From: Stenotrophomonas sepilia
GTDB taxonomy: Bacteria > Pseudomonadota > Gammaproteobacteria > Xanthomonadales > Xanthomonadaceae
Length of the DNA: 64,000 bases
Direction: 5' to 3'
Assembly: GCF_003244875.1 (NCBI RefSeq)
Contig: NZ_LXXZ01000087.1
Coordinates: forward strand, 62,001-126,000
Shown: positions 37,969-46,882 of the stretch, piece after piece
How positions within the stretch are numbered: position 1 is the first letter of the stretch
Layout: each line of letters begins with the position of its first letter
Notes under the pieces: generated by a model
Told to the model about the DNA's origin: nothing
What the model saw: the letters and a program-made list of their open reading frames with translations, nothing else
The model's database searches: none
Position numbers and translations under genes: made by a program

Positions 37969-38289
37969 TCAGTCCACGCCCTGCACGAACGGCTGCCCTG
38001 CCAGGGTAACGCCCAGCCGCACCGCGATCTGCTGACCTTCCTTTTCGAAGGTCGTGGCGCATTGCTTGGCGCCCTTCTGGCATCCAACTTCCGGAAAGCC
38101 CTCGAGTGACTCAGGCGCGCGCTGGACCGGACTCGCCTGCCACCCTGCCGCATCCATGAGGCGCTTGGCCTTGGCATAAGGCATGCCGGCGACAATGCCC
38201 AGCTGCGCCAGTTCGGAGGGGAGTGATTGGCCATGCAGGCTCGGCGTCATCACCAGCGCCAACACTGCGACAACACGTTTGGACTTCAT
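37969..38289 (-). CDS. Small secreted protein (106 aa)
   Basis: Start ATG 38287-38289. A signal peptide (KSKRVVAVLALVMTPSLHGQS) is followed by a short domain with IVAGMPYAKAKRLMDAAGWQ and two cysteines in VGCQKGAKQCATTF. The GMPYxxA...L..AGW pattern recalls small periplasmic proteins of unknown role in gammaproteobacteria. It converges with the membrane-protein gene at 36972. No partner is evident. Confidence 0.7.
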   Translation of the reverse strand: MKSKRVVAVLALVMTPSLHGQSLPSELAQLGIVAGMPYAKAKRLMDAAGWQASPVQRAPESLEGFPEVGCQKGAKQCATTFEKEGQQIAVRLGVTLAGQPFVQGVD

Positions 38290-38359
38290 AGGTGAAACCC
38301 GTGGCAGACAGCAACAGGCCTGCAGCGTATCGCAGCGTCCGCACGCCATGGCACCCGCA

Positions 38360-38990
38360 TCACATATGGTTACGCAATCGCAACGGCCAATGACACGAGG
38401 TCACCCTCCGGATCCATCCGGTACTGTTGAGAACCGCCACGGGCGCCTCGCGCGCCGCCCGCCGCGCCGGTACCCAGGCAGCCAGCTGCCCCAGGGTGAA
38501 CACCAGCCCGACGCCCAGCACCAGGTACCCGGGATCGATGCGAGGTACCTCGTAGTAGCGCGAAACCCAGACATTCAACGCCAATGCCAGCACACTGCCA
38601 GCGAGCGCGCCGACGAAGGTCAGCATCAGATTCTCGATCATGAAGTAGCTGGTCACATCGCGCCTGCGGGCACCCAGTGCACGTCGTATGCCGATCTGCG
38701 GATAGCGCTTGCGGACCCAGAAGCTGGCCAGCCCCTACACGCCCGTGCCGGTCACGATCAACAGCGAGATGCCGGCGCACAGGAAGATGATCGCCATAGT
38801 CTGGTCACGCCGGAAGTATTCCGCACGCAGTTTGCTGAAGCGCTGGACCCGGGGCAGCATCCGGTTCGCTTCGCGCGCGGCCAGCGCATTGCAGGCCGAG
38901 TCGAGGACCGCGGAAAGCGCGTCCGGCTCGCTGCGCACCGCGTACATCACCCGGGTGCCGGCTGCAGCAGGCTGTCGCCTGTTCAGCGAC
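38360..38990 (-). pseudogene. Remnant of a FtsX/MacB-type ABC permease
   Basis: Only the C-terminal half of a FtsX-like permease is left. Readable parts are RVMYAVRSEPDALSAVL, then FRRDQTMAIIFLCAGISLLI, then GLASFWVRKRYPQIGIRRALGARRRDV, LTFVGALAGSVLALALNVWV and WVPARRAAREAPVAVLNSTG (each quoted in part). An in-frame TAG at 38735-38737 splits it just before GLASFWV. The 5' half, with the first membrane helix and periplasmic domain, is missing; the reading frame runs straight into the end of the M3 peptidase gene. Both lesions make a working transporter impossible. It marks an old deletion or rearrangement joint. Confidence 0.85.
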
Positions 38991-40815
38991 TGCGCTGGCG
39001 CTCGATTTCCGCATGCAGTCCCTGCAGCTGCGCCAGGTACTGCTGGAAAACGCCCAGATCCTCCTCGACCAGGCGTGACCAGTCGGGCTTCACATTCAGC
39101 AACTGCTCGACCTGCCGCTGCGGCGGGCGAGCAAACCCCTCGCCCAGGACTGCCAGGTAGCGCTCCCTGAATCCCTCCGGATCCTGCCGGTCCTGTGCGA
39201 AGAGCTGCACCGCAATCAGTCCTGCATACAGGTAATTGGCCAGGTAAAGCGGATCCTCATACATCAGCCGCTTGGATACCCAGGTGCTGCGCAGCTCGGG
39301 ATACTGCTCCGATGCGCCCCCATACCTGCCCAGTACCTTCATCGTCAGCGCATCAAGCGCGTCTGCGTTGCCAACCCCATCGGAGGCCACCTCCTGATAG
39401 ATGGACTGCTCCAGATCGGCCTCTTCAGACGATACGAACAGCTGCAGGATGATGTCATCGAGCAACGACTTCAGGTAATACGCCTTGGCACGTGGATCAC
39501 TGGCCTGCCGGTAGAGCTGATCGCGGAACTTCAGTTCGTTGTAGATGGCGAAGGCCTCGGTCAACCACTTGTTGCCGTTGCGCTGGAATGATGATGCGCC
39601 GCCGCGCTGCATCCACTGGCCATGCATGGCATGGCCGGCTTCGTGAGCGATCTGGACATCCCCCTCCAGATCGCCCTGGCGATGGCCAACGAACAGCAAC
39701 GAAGGCACACCGGGGGCGCTGATCGAAAACGCATCCATCGCGCGCCGCCCTGCCGATCCGCCCAGATCCATGCGTCCGCCCGCAGGATCGAGCAGCCCGC
39801 GCAGCCCTGTCACGTAATCCGGCCCCAGCACCCGCATTGATGCCGCCGCCGCATCACGCAACTGCGCCAGGTCAAGCGGCGGAGGAATATAGCCCGCATC
39901 AGGCAGGTCCATGTCCCAGATCTGTGGAGACGCCTGGCCCATGCGCTCAAGATGGGTCAACTGCATCTGCTGGTAGTTCCGCCGCAGCAGCGCGTGGCGC
40001 GCTACCGCCGCCAGTGTCGCGTCGACGGCGGCCTGATCCAGGCCCATGTGCCGGTAGCTGCGGTCAGGCGCAGTACCATCGCCCTGCAGTTCCGACGCAT
40101 GCTCGTTGAGGCGGACCAGGCCCAGCAGCACCGTTGCCATTTCGCTGCGCCGCGACGCCATTCCCTGCCAGTAGGCACGCCATGCCGCTTCGCGCAGTGA
40201 ACGGTCCGGCAGGCGGGAAAGGGCTCGCGCGTCGGTGCGGCTGTCGAGCGTGCGGCCTTCATGTTCGAAACGCGCAAAGGGGGCCGACTGCAGCAGCTGC
40301 CGGTGCAGACGGCCGAAGCTGTCCAGCGCCGGATCAGCCAACGTGTCGACCGCATCCACCAGCGCTGCATTGGCCGGCTGCACATCCTCCCGCAACGCCC
40401 GTTCACGCAGGTCGGCATGCGGCGCGATCCAGGCAGCATGCGCGGGCGCATCACGCAATGCCTGCTTGGCAATCGCCGCGATGCGTCCACATGTGCTGGC
40501 GACTTCGCCCTGGGTGTTGGCCAGCCGGGCATCGTCGGCATTGCGCGCTGCCTGAAGATGCAGGTAGCCATGGTGCCGGAGGCACTCGCCATACAGCTGT
40601 TCGGCCTGCTGGAACCTCACGTCTGGCGGCGCATGAAGTGCCTTGAGGGCATGGGTCCTCCGCTCGAGGTTCTGCCACGCCTCACGTTCCTGGGAGGCGC
40701 TGCCAAAGTAGCTGCGGTCATCTGCCCGCAAAGCCTGCGCTTTCACTCCGTGTGTCATCCCGGCCAACAGCGTCGCGATGACAAAAGTGATGGCGCGCAT
40801 CCCATTGCGATGCAT
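38983..40815 (-). CDS. Exported M3-family metallopeptidase (oligoendopeptidase-like)
   Basis: A 610-residue protein. Start ATG 40813-40815 has CAGGAGA upstream. A signal peptide is likely (RNGMRAITFVIATLLAGMTHGVKAQA, quoted in part). The long helical N-terminal region (40-370) precedes the zinc site IAHEAGHAMHGQWMQ near 392 (HExxH), with the third ligand in WLTEAFAIYNELKF near 420. YLANYLYAGLIAVQLFA near 545 is the C-terminal helical core. M3 enzymes cut short peptides inside a closed cavity. Export is unusual for this family. Its last codons overlap the permease remnant, so its 3' end lies at a rearrangement joint. Confidence 0.88.
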   Translation of the reverse strand: MHRNGMRAITFVIATLLAGMTHGVKAQALRADDRSYFGSASQEREAWQNLERRTHALKALHAPPDVRFQQAEQLYGECLRHHGYLHLQAARNADDARLANTQGEVASTCGRIAAIAKQALRDAPAHAAWIAPHADLRERALREDVQPANAALVDAVDTLADPALDSFGRLHRQLLQSAPFARFEHEGRTLDSRTDARALSRLPDRSLREAAWRAYWQGMASRRSEMATVLLGLVRLNEHASELQGDGTAPDRSYRHMGLDQAAVDATLAAVARHALLRRNYQQMQLTHLERMGQASPQIWDMDLPDAGYIPPPLDLAQLRDAAAASMRVLGPDYVTGLRGLLDPAGGRMDLGGSAGRRAMDAFSISAPGVPSLLFVGHRQGDLEGDVQIAHEAGHAMHGQWMQRGGASSFQRNGNKWLTEAFAIYNELKFRDQLYRQASDPRAKAYYLKSLLDDIILQLFVSSEEADLEQSIYQEVASDGVGNADALDALTMKVLGRYGGASEQYPELRSTWVSKRLMYEDPLYLANYLYAGLIAVQLFAQDRQDPEGFRERYLAVLGEGFARPPQRQVEQLLNVKPDWSRLVEEDLGVFQQYLAQLQGLHAEIERQRSR

Positions 40816-40949
40816 CGATGTCTCCTGGTTTGTTTCCACTCCCAGCTTAGCAGCCCGGGTGGACCCGGATGCCGCATGGCAGGTGGCTTCCCGATTCCCG
40901 ATTGCGCATCCGGATCCAGGCCGTCTACCCACTCACATCCCGATACAGC

Positions 40950-40971
40950 AAGGCCGCCCTGGGGCGGCCTT
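40950..40971 (-). terminator. Hairpin after the S9 peptidase gene
   Basis: A 9-bp stem AAGGCCGCC / GGCGGCCTT with a 4-nt loop lies 10 bp beyond the peptidase stop. The T-tract is poor on both strands, so termination strength is uncertain. Confidence 0.65.
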
Positions 40972-40980
40972 CCCGTCTCA

Positions 40981-43443
40981 TTACTTGGCGTTCTTCACGT
41001 AGGTGTCGAACCAGTTCAGCATTTCCGCTACCAGCTGCTCGTTCGATTCCAGCGCGGTGTACCAGTGCGGTTCGTTCGGCAGCATCACCAGCCGCGTGAT
41101 GCCGCCGTTGCCTCGGATCGCCTGGTAGAGCTTGCGCGACTGGAACGGCTCAGTGCCCGGGTTGGCGTCGTCCTCGCCGTGGACCAGCAGCAGCGGCAGC
41201 TTGATCTTGTCGGCATAGAAGAACGGAGAGGCCTTCAGGTACACGTCCTGCGCCTGCCACACCGAGCGACGCTCGTTCTGGAAGCCGAACGGGGTAAAGG
41301 TCTTGTTGTACGAACCGCTGGTCGCCACGCCAGCCTTGAACAGGTTGGTATGGGCGATCAGGTTGGCGGTCATCAGGCCGCCATGGCTGTGGCCGGTCAC
41401 GCCGATGCGGTTGCGATCGACCACGCCCATGTCCACCGCCTTGTCCACCGCCGCCCTGGCGTCAGCTTCCAGCTGCTCCAGGTAGGTGTCGTAGGCGTTC
41501 TTCGGGTCACCCACGATCGGGAACGAGGCGTTGTCGATGATCGCGTAGCCGGCCAGCAGCATCAGGCGGTACGGCTGCAGGCGGGTGAAGGTCTGCTGCG
41601 AACCGGACACCTGCCCCGCCTGCGCGGCGTTGGCGAAGTCGGCCGGGTAGGCGTACAGGATCGCCGGCACGCGCTGGCCTTCCTTGTAGCCCGGCGGCGT
41701 GTACAGGGTGAACGACAGGTCCACGCCATCGGCACGCTTGTAGGTCACCAGCTGCTTCTTGATCTGGCGCACTTCCGGAGTCGGGTCGACCAGCTTGGTC
41801 AGCGCGGTCGCGGTGGACGCGAACTGCGCCTCGCCGGTCTTCGCATCGGCCACCGCCTCACCCTGCTGACGGATGAAGGCGTTCGGCGGATCGATCACCG
41901 ACTGGTGCCAGGTCAGGTAGCGCCCAGGCGTATTGCTGAAACCAAGGAACTGCTCGTAGGCATCGGCGCTGCTGCGGAACAGGCGCTCGCTCTTCAGCGT
42001 GCCGAGGTCGAGGCGGTCGAGGAACGGACGGTCGCCCTGCGGCGAGGCACCACGGCCGCTGAGGAAAACATGGTTGCCCTCACGGCGCACGACCTGCGCA
42101 CCATTCGGCAGGCGGGTGAAGACCAGGTTGCCGGGGTTGCCGTACAGCTCATCGCTGGACATGTCCCACAGCAGGCGGCCTTCCTTCTTCGGCTGGTCCA
42201 CATCGACGATGCGGGTCTGCATCCAGTGGCGGTTCTCGTCGTTCTCGAACTGGAACGCCACGGCCGGATCGGCAGTCCATGCGAAGCCTTCGAAGCGTTG
42301 TGCGGTGCGGGTGATCTCGACCGGCTTGCCGTTGAACGGCGCCTTCAGCATCAGCACCCGGTCGCGATGCGGCACGTTGACCTTCCAGTCGCCCTTGTCC
42401 AGCGCTTCGGCATAGACCAGGGTGGCCGGATCGGTGGCACGCCAGTCGAAACCACGCGGGCCTTCCGGTACGCCGTGCACCGGCACGCGGTCGGCCAGCG
42501 GCAGGCTGGCGATCGGCGTGGACTTGCCGCTGGCGATATCCAGCACGGCCACGTCGTTGGCGAAGCGCTGGTAGGTCACCGCATGCGAGTACGGCGCCTT
42601 GATCGATTCGGTCAGCACGTGCACGCCATCGGGCGCGGCGCTGACTTCGTTGAACAGCGCCGGCTGCCCGACCGGACGCACGCTGTTGGCGGCAGTATCG
42701 ACCACGGCCAGCTGCGAGGCGCCGTAATAAGCGAACAGCTTCTCGTCATGCACGCTGGTCAGCGTATCGCGGGCTTCGTAGGTGCTGCTCTCGCCACTGC
42801 TGCCCAGCGACTCCTGTGCATCCGGGCCGGTCGGTACGCCACCGTTGGACGGTGCTGGGCCCTGGTTGGCCGGCACCAGCTTCACCAGCAGGTTCTGGCT
42901 GCCGCCCAGCCACTGCACGGTGTAGCCGAAAATCGGGTTCAGCTGAACGTTCGGCACCTGCTTCACCTGGCCGGTAGCGGCATCGCCCACCCACAGCTGC
43001 ACGCTGGTATCGACCGCGTTCTGGAACGCAAAGTGGCTGCCATCGGCCGACCACAGCGCGCCGGTGGCACAGCCCTGCGGCAGGTTGACCTTGGTCTGCT
43101 GGCCACTGCCGATGTCGACCAGGGTGAAGTCGGCCACGCAGGCCGGGATGCCATAGCCACCGGGGGTGTCATGGCGGCTGCGGTTCTTCGGTTCCAGGCG
43201 CACGCCAGCCAGCTTCAGGTACGGCTGGGCGACACGGCTGATCGACGGGTAGGTCTGCGCAGTGGTCAGCAGCAGGCGCTGGCCACCCGGGGCCACGTTC
43301 GGCGCCGGCGGCGGCGGTGCCTTCAACACCTTGAGCAGGTGCTCCGGCGGCTTCGCGTAGTCTGCAAGCGCCGGGCCAGCGGCCAGCAGGCCGAGGGTGG
43401 CAACGGCAACGGCCGCCGCCAGAGAGGTTCGACGGATGAGCAT
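40981..43443 (-). CDS. Secreted S9-family prolyl-oligopeptidase-like peptidase
   Basis: An 820-residue protein with signal peptide (RRTSLAAAVAVATLGLLAAG...ALA). A beta-propeller domain spans about 60-560 and an alpha/beta-hydrolase domain about 575-815. The catalytic triad is GHSHGG (Ser, near 685), Asp in LLVHGEDDANPGTEPFQ near 745 and His in LPNEPHWYTALES near 785. The hydrolase part resembles the chloroplast glutamyl-endopeptidase-like group of S9 enzymes. It should digest peptides outside the cytoplasm. The gap 43444-43611 upstream holds its promoter; nothing else is seen. Confidence 0.93.
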   Translation of the reverse strand: MLIRRTSLAAAVAVATLGLLAAGPALADYAKPPEHLLKVLKAPPPPAPNVAPGGQRLLLTTAQTYPSISRVAQPYLKLAGVRLEPKNRSRHDTPGGYGIPACVADFTLVDIGSGQQTKVNLPQGCATGALWSADGSHFAFQNAVDTSVQLWVGDAATGQVKQVPNVQLNPIFGYTVQWLGGSQNLLVKLVPANQGPAPSNGGVPTGPDAQESLGSSGESSTYEARDTLTSVHDEKLFAYYGASQLAVVDTAANSVRPVGQPALFNEVSAAPDGVHVLTESIKAPYSHAVTYQRFANDVAVLDIASGKSTPIASLPLADRVPVHGVPEGPRGFDWRATDPATLVYAEALDKGDWKVNVPHRDRVLMLKAPFNGKPVEITRTAQRFEGFAWTADPAVAFQFENDENRHWMQTRIVDVDQPKKEGRLLWDMSSDELYGNPGNLVFTRLPNGAQVVRREGNHVFLSGRGASPQGDRPFLDRLDLGTLKSERLFRSSADAYEQFLGFSNTPGRYLTWHQSVIDPPNAFIRQQGEAVADAKTGEAQFASTATALTKLVDPTPEVRQIKKQLVTYKRADGVDLSFTLYTPPGYKEGQRVPAILYAYPADFANAAQAGQVSGSQQTFTRLQPYRLMLLAGYAIIDNASFPIVGDPKNAYDTYLEQLEADARAAVDKAVDMGVVDRNRIGVTGHSHGGLMTANLIAHTNLFKAGVATSGSYNKTFTPFGFQNERRSVWQAQDVYLKASPFFYADKIKLPLLLVHGEDDANPGTEPFQSRKLYQAIRGNGGITRLVMLPNEPHWYTALESNEQLVAEMLNWFDTYVKNAK

Positions 43444-43611
43444 CCTTATCCCCTGGGTGTGAATGGGTACCCGGAATCGGGCAAGGTCCCGAATCTAGCA
43501 CCGCAGGGGTTGTCGTGAATGGGCCGGAAGGGCTAGTGGCCGGATGGGGCAAAGTGGGACACGCCCGGAGAGGCCGGCAATGGACCGGCATCTGCCAGGT
43601 GTGGTCTGTCG

Positions 43612-43941
43612 TCACTGCTGGGCGTGCAGGTCCCAGGCAGTCAGGTAATCGGGGTCGACCACGATCATGCCACTGTTCCGCATGCGGTACTCGCCGGGCT
43701 CGGCGGGCAGGTACTGGTCCAGCATCGGCGGCAGATAGCGCTCGTGGCCATCATTCTCGTCGGCCAGCACCACGCCCTCGTCGGCGCTGATGCGCAACAC
43801 CGTGCCGGCGTACTGCTCCAGCCCCTTCACCTGGCCGTCGCCGCCATAGCGGGTCACACCTACCAGTACGACCTTGCCGATCATTTCTTCCGCCTTGGCA
43901 TCGTCCAAGGGCGGCAGCATGGGAGTGAATTCATCGCTCAT
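43612..43941 (-). CDS. Conserved hypothetical protein (109 aa)
   Basis: Start ATG 43939-43941, giving MSDEFTPMLPPLDDAK; the frame is open upstream but without a ribosome site. The core (EEMIGKVVLVGVTRYGGDG, LEQYAGTVLRISADEGVVLAD, RYLPPMLDQYLPAEPGEYRM) suggests a small beta barrel. It is acidic and cytosolic. It diverges from the HipA-like gene with a 239-bp gap that shows no further gene. The family is not recognised. Confidence 0.75.
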   Translation of the reverse strand: MSDEFTPMLPPLDDAKAEEMIGKVVLVGVTRYGGDGQVKGLEQYAGTVLRISADEGVVLADENDGHERYLPPMLDQYLPAEPGEYRMRNSGMIVVDPDYLTAWDLHAQQ

Positions 43942-44180
43942 CGGTGCACCTCCGTAGCCTGCTGGACATCGTGGATGAGGTTTCCGCTTCGCAGTGCGCG
44001 TCGCTGGCAGCCGAGCAGGTGCCCAGCCCGAAGCCTCGGCATCGAGAGTGCCAGTGCGCCCATGAACCCAAGGGTTCCTGGAGCACGATGCTGCCATCGC
44101 AGGCGGAAGGGACAGGTGAAGGCCGAAATCGGTCCTCGCCGATCAGAGGGTTGTACCTGCACCCACGCTAGAATGCGCCC

Positions 44181-44957
44181 ATGCGCACCGTACATGCCCT
44201 CCGCTACATCACCCCGTTACGGGAAGGCGGCTCCCTGCCGGCCGTGGTCGAGACCGACGACGACGGCATGGCCGTGCTGAAGTTCCGCGGCGCCGGCCAA
44301 GGCCCGAAGGCGTTGATCGCCGAGCTGATTGCCGGTGAGATGGCACGCACGCTGGGCCTGCCGATTCCGGAAATCCTGTTCGTCGAGCTGGATCGCGAGT
44401 TCGCCCGAACCGAGCCCGACCCGGAGATCCAGGAGCTGATCCGCGCCAGCGAGGGCCTGAACCTGGGCCTGGACTACCTGCCGGGTGCGATCAATTACGA
44501 TCCGGCGGCGATGCCGGTGGACGCCGACCTGGCCTCGCGCATCGTCTGGTTCGATGCGTTCACCAGCAATGTCGATCGCACCACCCGCAACCCCAACCTG
44601 ATGGTGTGGCACCGCAAGCTGTACCTGATCGACCACGGCGCGGCGATGTACTTCCACCACGACTGGGCCAATGCCGGCGATGCCTGCGAAAAGCCGTTCG
44701 TGCTGATCCGCGACCATGTGCTGCTGTCGTTCGCCAGCCGCATCGCCGAGCTGGATACCGAACTGGCCGCGCGCCTGAGCGATGCCGAGATCGAGCGCAT
44801 CGTCGGCCTGGTGCCGGACAGCTGGCTGGTCAACGAGCCGGCATTCGACAGTCCGCAGGCCTATCGCCAAGGCTACATCGACTATCTCAAGCACCGCCTG
44901 AAAGTGCGTGTGGTGTTCGTGCAGGAGGCCGTCCGTGCCCACGCTGCACACGTATGA
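44181..44957 (+). CDS. HipA-like kinase-fold protein
   Basis: A 258-residue protein resembling the shorter HipA-like kinases (HipA_2 type) that lack the N-terminal HipA subdomain. Seen: AVLKFRGAGQGPKALIAELIAGEMAR (ATP-lysine region, residues about 30-55, in part VLKFRGAGQGPKALIAEL), IVWFDAFTSNVDRTTRNPNLMVW near 135 with the catalytic Asp/Asn pattern, and LYLIDHGAAMYFHH near 155 as the DFG-like metal site. True HipA phosphorylates glutamyl-tRNA synthetase and causes persistence; the target here is unknown. It overlaps the DUF3037 gene by 23 bp. Confidence 0.85.
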   Translation: MRTVHALRYITPLREGGSLPAVVETDDDGMAVLKFRGAGQGPKALIAELIAGEMARTLGLPIPEILFVELDREFARTEPDPEIQELIRASEGLNLGLDYLPGAINYDPAAMPVDADLASRIVWFDAFTSNVDRTTRNPNLMVWHRKLYLIDHGAAMYFHHDWANAGDACEKPFVLIRDHVLLSFASRIAELDTELAARLSDAEIERIVGLVPDSWLVNEPAFDSPQAYRQGYIDYLKHRLKVRVVFVQEAVRAHAAHV

Positions 44958-45342
44958 CTATGCGGTCATCCGCGTGGTACCGCGGGTGGAACGCGAGGAG
45001 TTCATCAACGTCGGAGTGATCGTCTCCTGCCCCGGCGCGCGCCATCTGGAAGCGGCCATCGAGATCGATCCGGCACGCCTGCACGCGTTCGCTCCAGCGC
45101 TTGATCAGGATGCGTTGCAACCGTGGTTGGATGCGATCGTGGCCATCTGCCGTGGCGACGCCAGCGCCGGACCGATCGCACAGCTGCCCGCGCGCGCCCG
45201 CTTTCATTTCCTCACCGCCAAGCGCAGCTCGGTTGTGCAGATGTCGAGCACGCATGTCGGCCGCACTGCGGACCCGGCGGGTGTGGTGGAACACTTGATG
45301 ACGAAGATGGTGCGGGTACCGGCACCAACCGAGCAACATTGA
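44935..45342 (+). CDS. DUF3037-family protein paired with the HipA-like gene
   Basis: A 135-residue protein starting at GTG 44935, with GGAGG 7 bases upstream inside the HipA-like gene. The N-terminus YDYAVIRVVPRVEREEFINVGVIV is the DUF3037 signature; the middle holds ARLHAFAPALDQDALQPWL and FHFLTAKRSSVVQMSSTHVG. DUF3037 proteins are commonly adjacent to HipA-like kinases and may modulate them, but the mechanism is not known to me. The 23-bp overlap implies coupled expression. A SMAG palindrome follows at 45347. Confidence 0.88.
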   Translation: MPTLHTYDYAVIRVVPRVEREEFINVGVIVSCPGARHLEAAIEIDPARLHAFAPALDQDALQPWLDAIVAICRGDASAGPIAQLPARARFHFLTAKRSSVVQMSSTHVGRTADPAGVVEHLMTKMVRVPAPTEQH

Positions 45343-45346
45343 TTGG

Positions 45347-45369
45347 GTAGAGTCGACCGCTGGTCGACT
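45347..45369 (+). repeat. SMAG palindrome; rest of 45370-45636 gap shows no clear gene
   Basis: GTAG followed by a AGTCGACC / GGTCGACT hairpin just after the DUF3037 stop. A short minus-strand frame (about 45420-45610, DLANLRQVKRFQIVGAETPD) looks protein-like but lacks a start signal and may be debris of a longer gene. Confidence 0.8.
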
Positions 45370-45636
45370 GCCGTTCGCGGGAAGCAGGCGCACCGTCTTC
45401 GTGGCCGTACCGGTGCTCCCTACCCTCGCCCTGCACCACGAAACCAAGCCATACCAGCCCTTGTGGTTCTGCGCCGTGGTGGCCCGCTGCAGCAATGCAG
45501 GTGAGACCAGCGCTCCGCTTTGCAGGCCTGGGCGAGCTTCATCTTGTCCGGCGTTTCAGCGCCCACGATCTGGAACCGCTTCACCTGCCGCAGATTGGCC
45601 AGGTCCATGACGGTCGTCCCCCCAGCTGCATCCACG

Positions 45637-45921
45637 CTAGGGACTCTGCCGCAACACCTCGACCGTGACGGCGAACGCCTCGATGCGATGCCATTCACTC
45701 CGCTCCTGCGGCAGCGATTCCACGCCCATGCCGATCTGGTACCGCACCGCTTCCTCGGGCGCGGAGAAATCACGCGATTCGTGCTGCGCTGTGGCCAGCA
45801 CATAGGCAATCTGCCGATGGACGGTAATGCCGTTGTCGATGCAGGTACGCACGATCATCTCGACCGACTGGTCCCGGGTCAGGCCGAAGCCCACCCCACC
45901 TTTTCCATAGCCTTCGCTCAT
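45637..45921 (-). pseudogene. Fragment of a lysozyme/chitinase-like (GH19-type) protein
   Basis: A 94-codon frame (MSEGYGKGG...). Its first half, LTRDQSVEMIVRTCIDNGIT and QIAYVLATAQHESRDFSAPEE, matches the start of GH19/lysozyme-like muramidase domains, where the Glu of HES is catalytic. The rest of the domain is missing: after about residue 55 the sequence no longer follows the family and stops at RQSP. Full enzymes of this type are 180 residues or more. It lies 47 bp downstream of a lysozyme-inhibitor-like gene. It could be a truncated peptidoglycan-degrading effector. No C-terminal XVIPCD secretion domain is seen. Confidence 0.55.
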
Positions 45922-45968
45922 CCTTCAGCTCTCCAGTTCCGGAACGCATCCGTTCGTCGGGGAAAGAC

Positions 45969-46842
45969 CTACTTCAGCAGGTCCGATTCGGTAGGGGCCT
46001 CGCCCCTGCAGGTGTCATAGCGGCGCTGCAGCAGCGTGCGCGGCCCGGTTCCGCGCAGCTGGATGACCTTGTCCTCGTGCGCGCACGGGCTGACCTTCGC
46101 GCGCAGCACGAACCGCCCATTGTCGATACGGTCGATGTCGCGCCCGCCGATGGCCGCTTCCAATGCCTTGGCACGCACATAGCGGTTGACCTTGGCGTCG
46201 AACAGGTAGAACGCATGCACCGGAACGTTGTAGACACCGTTGTTGTCCTGCCACACCTGCAGGTCCGGCACGCCATCGCCATTGAAATCCGAAACGGTCA
46301 GCAGCACGGCCACCGCACCCTGGGCATCGGCGCCAGCGCGGGTCAGGCGCGGCTGCACGTCCGTGACCGCCACGTTGCGCCCGCCACGGGTCACGCCCAT
46401 GCTCCTCACCCGGCAGGTCGTCACGTTGTCGGCGCCGCCGCAGTCGGCCACCTGGAAGACCACCTGCAATGCAGGCGTGATCCTGCCCTCGCCGGGCCGC
46501 AGGACGATCCAGCCCTGTTTTTCAGGCGCGGCACATGTGCGTGCGGCACTGCTGTGAATCCAGCTGGGCAACGGCCGTGCCGCCTTCCGGGCAACGACTG
46601 TCGCGCTGGCGCAGCCATTGCCGCTGCAGATCGCGCAGCACCTGCTGATCACTGACGGTCAGCGTGGAGCGCGCCGCACTGTAGGCGGCGTTGAGCGCAT
46701 CGTCGCGCACCTTGAATTCAGCGTCGACACAACGACGACGGGCCTCCAGTGCGGTGCCCGCGGCCCCCATGCAGGGCGCATACGCAGGGCTCAGAAAGCG
46801 TGCATCGCCGGCAATCAGTTCGGCACCACTGGGCAGCGACAT
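45969..46842 (-). pseudogene. Frameshifted lysozyme-inhibitor protein (LprI-like then XAC2610-like)
   Basis: The first frame (46842-46522) holds an LprI-type domain: ARRRCVDAEFKVRDDALNAAYS, LTVSDQQVLRDLQRQWLRQR and DSRCPEGG. It then stops at TGA. A second, overlapping frame carries on from about 46540 to 45969 with KQGWIVLRPGEG, LLTVSDFNGDGVPDLQVWQD and VHAFYLFDAKVNRYV, which resembles the XAC2610 lysozyme-inhibitor/immunity fold of xanthomonads. It has no start of its own. A single frameshift near 46530-46550 would join them. The N-terminus also lacks the signal peptide such inhibitors need. I infer a decayed immunity gene; a sequencing error is the main alternative. Confidence 0.6.
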
Positions 46843-46882
46843 CGGTCACGGCCCCCGTCGCCCATGTTCAGGCCGGCAACCG

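Noticed and set aside
40261..43518. Very long plus-strand open frame (over 1,000 codons)
   Set aside because: It is antisense to the clear S9 and M3 peptidase genes and is Arg/Gly/His-rich; a by-product of high GC in the opposite strand.
45420..45610. Short minus-strand frame containing DLANLRQVKRFQIVGAETPD
   Set aside because: It reads like protein but has no start signal or family; noted only as possible debris.
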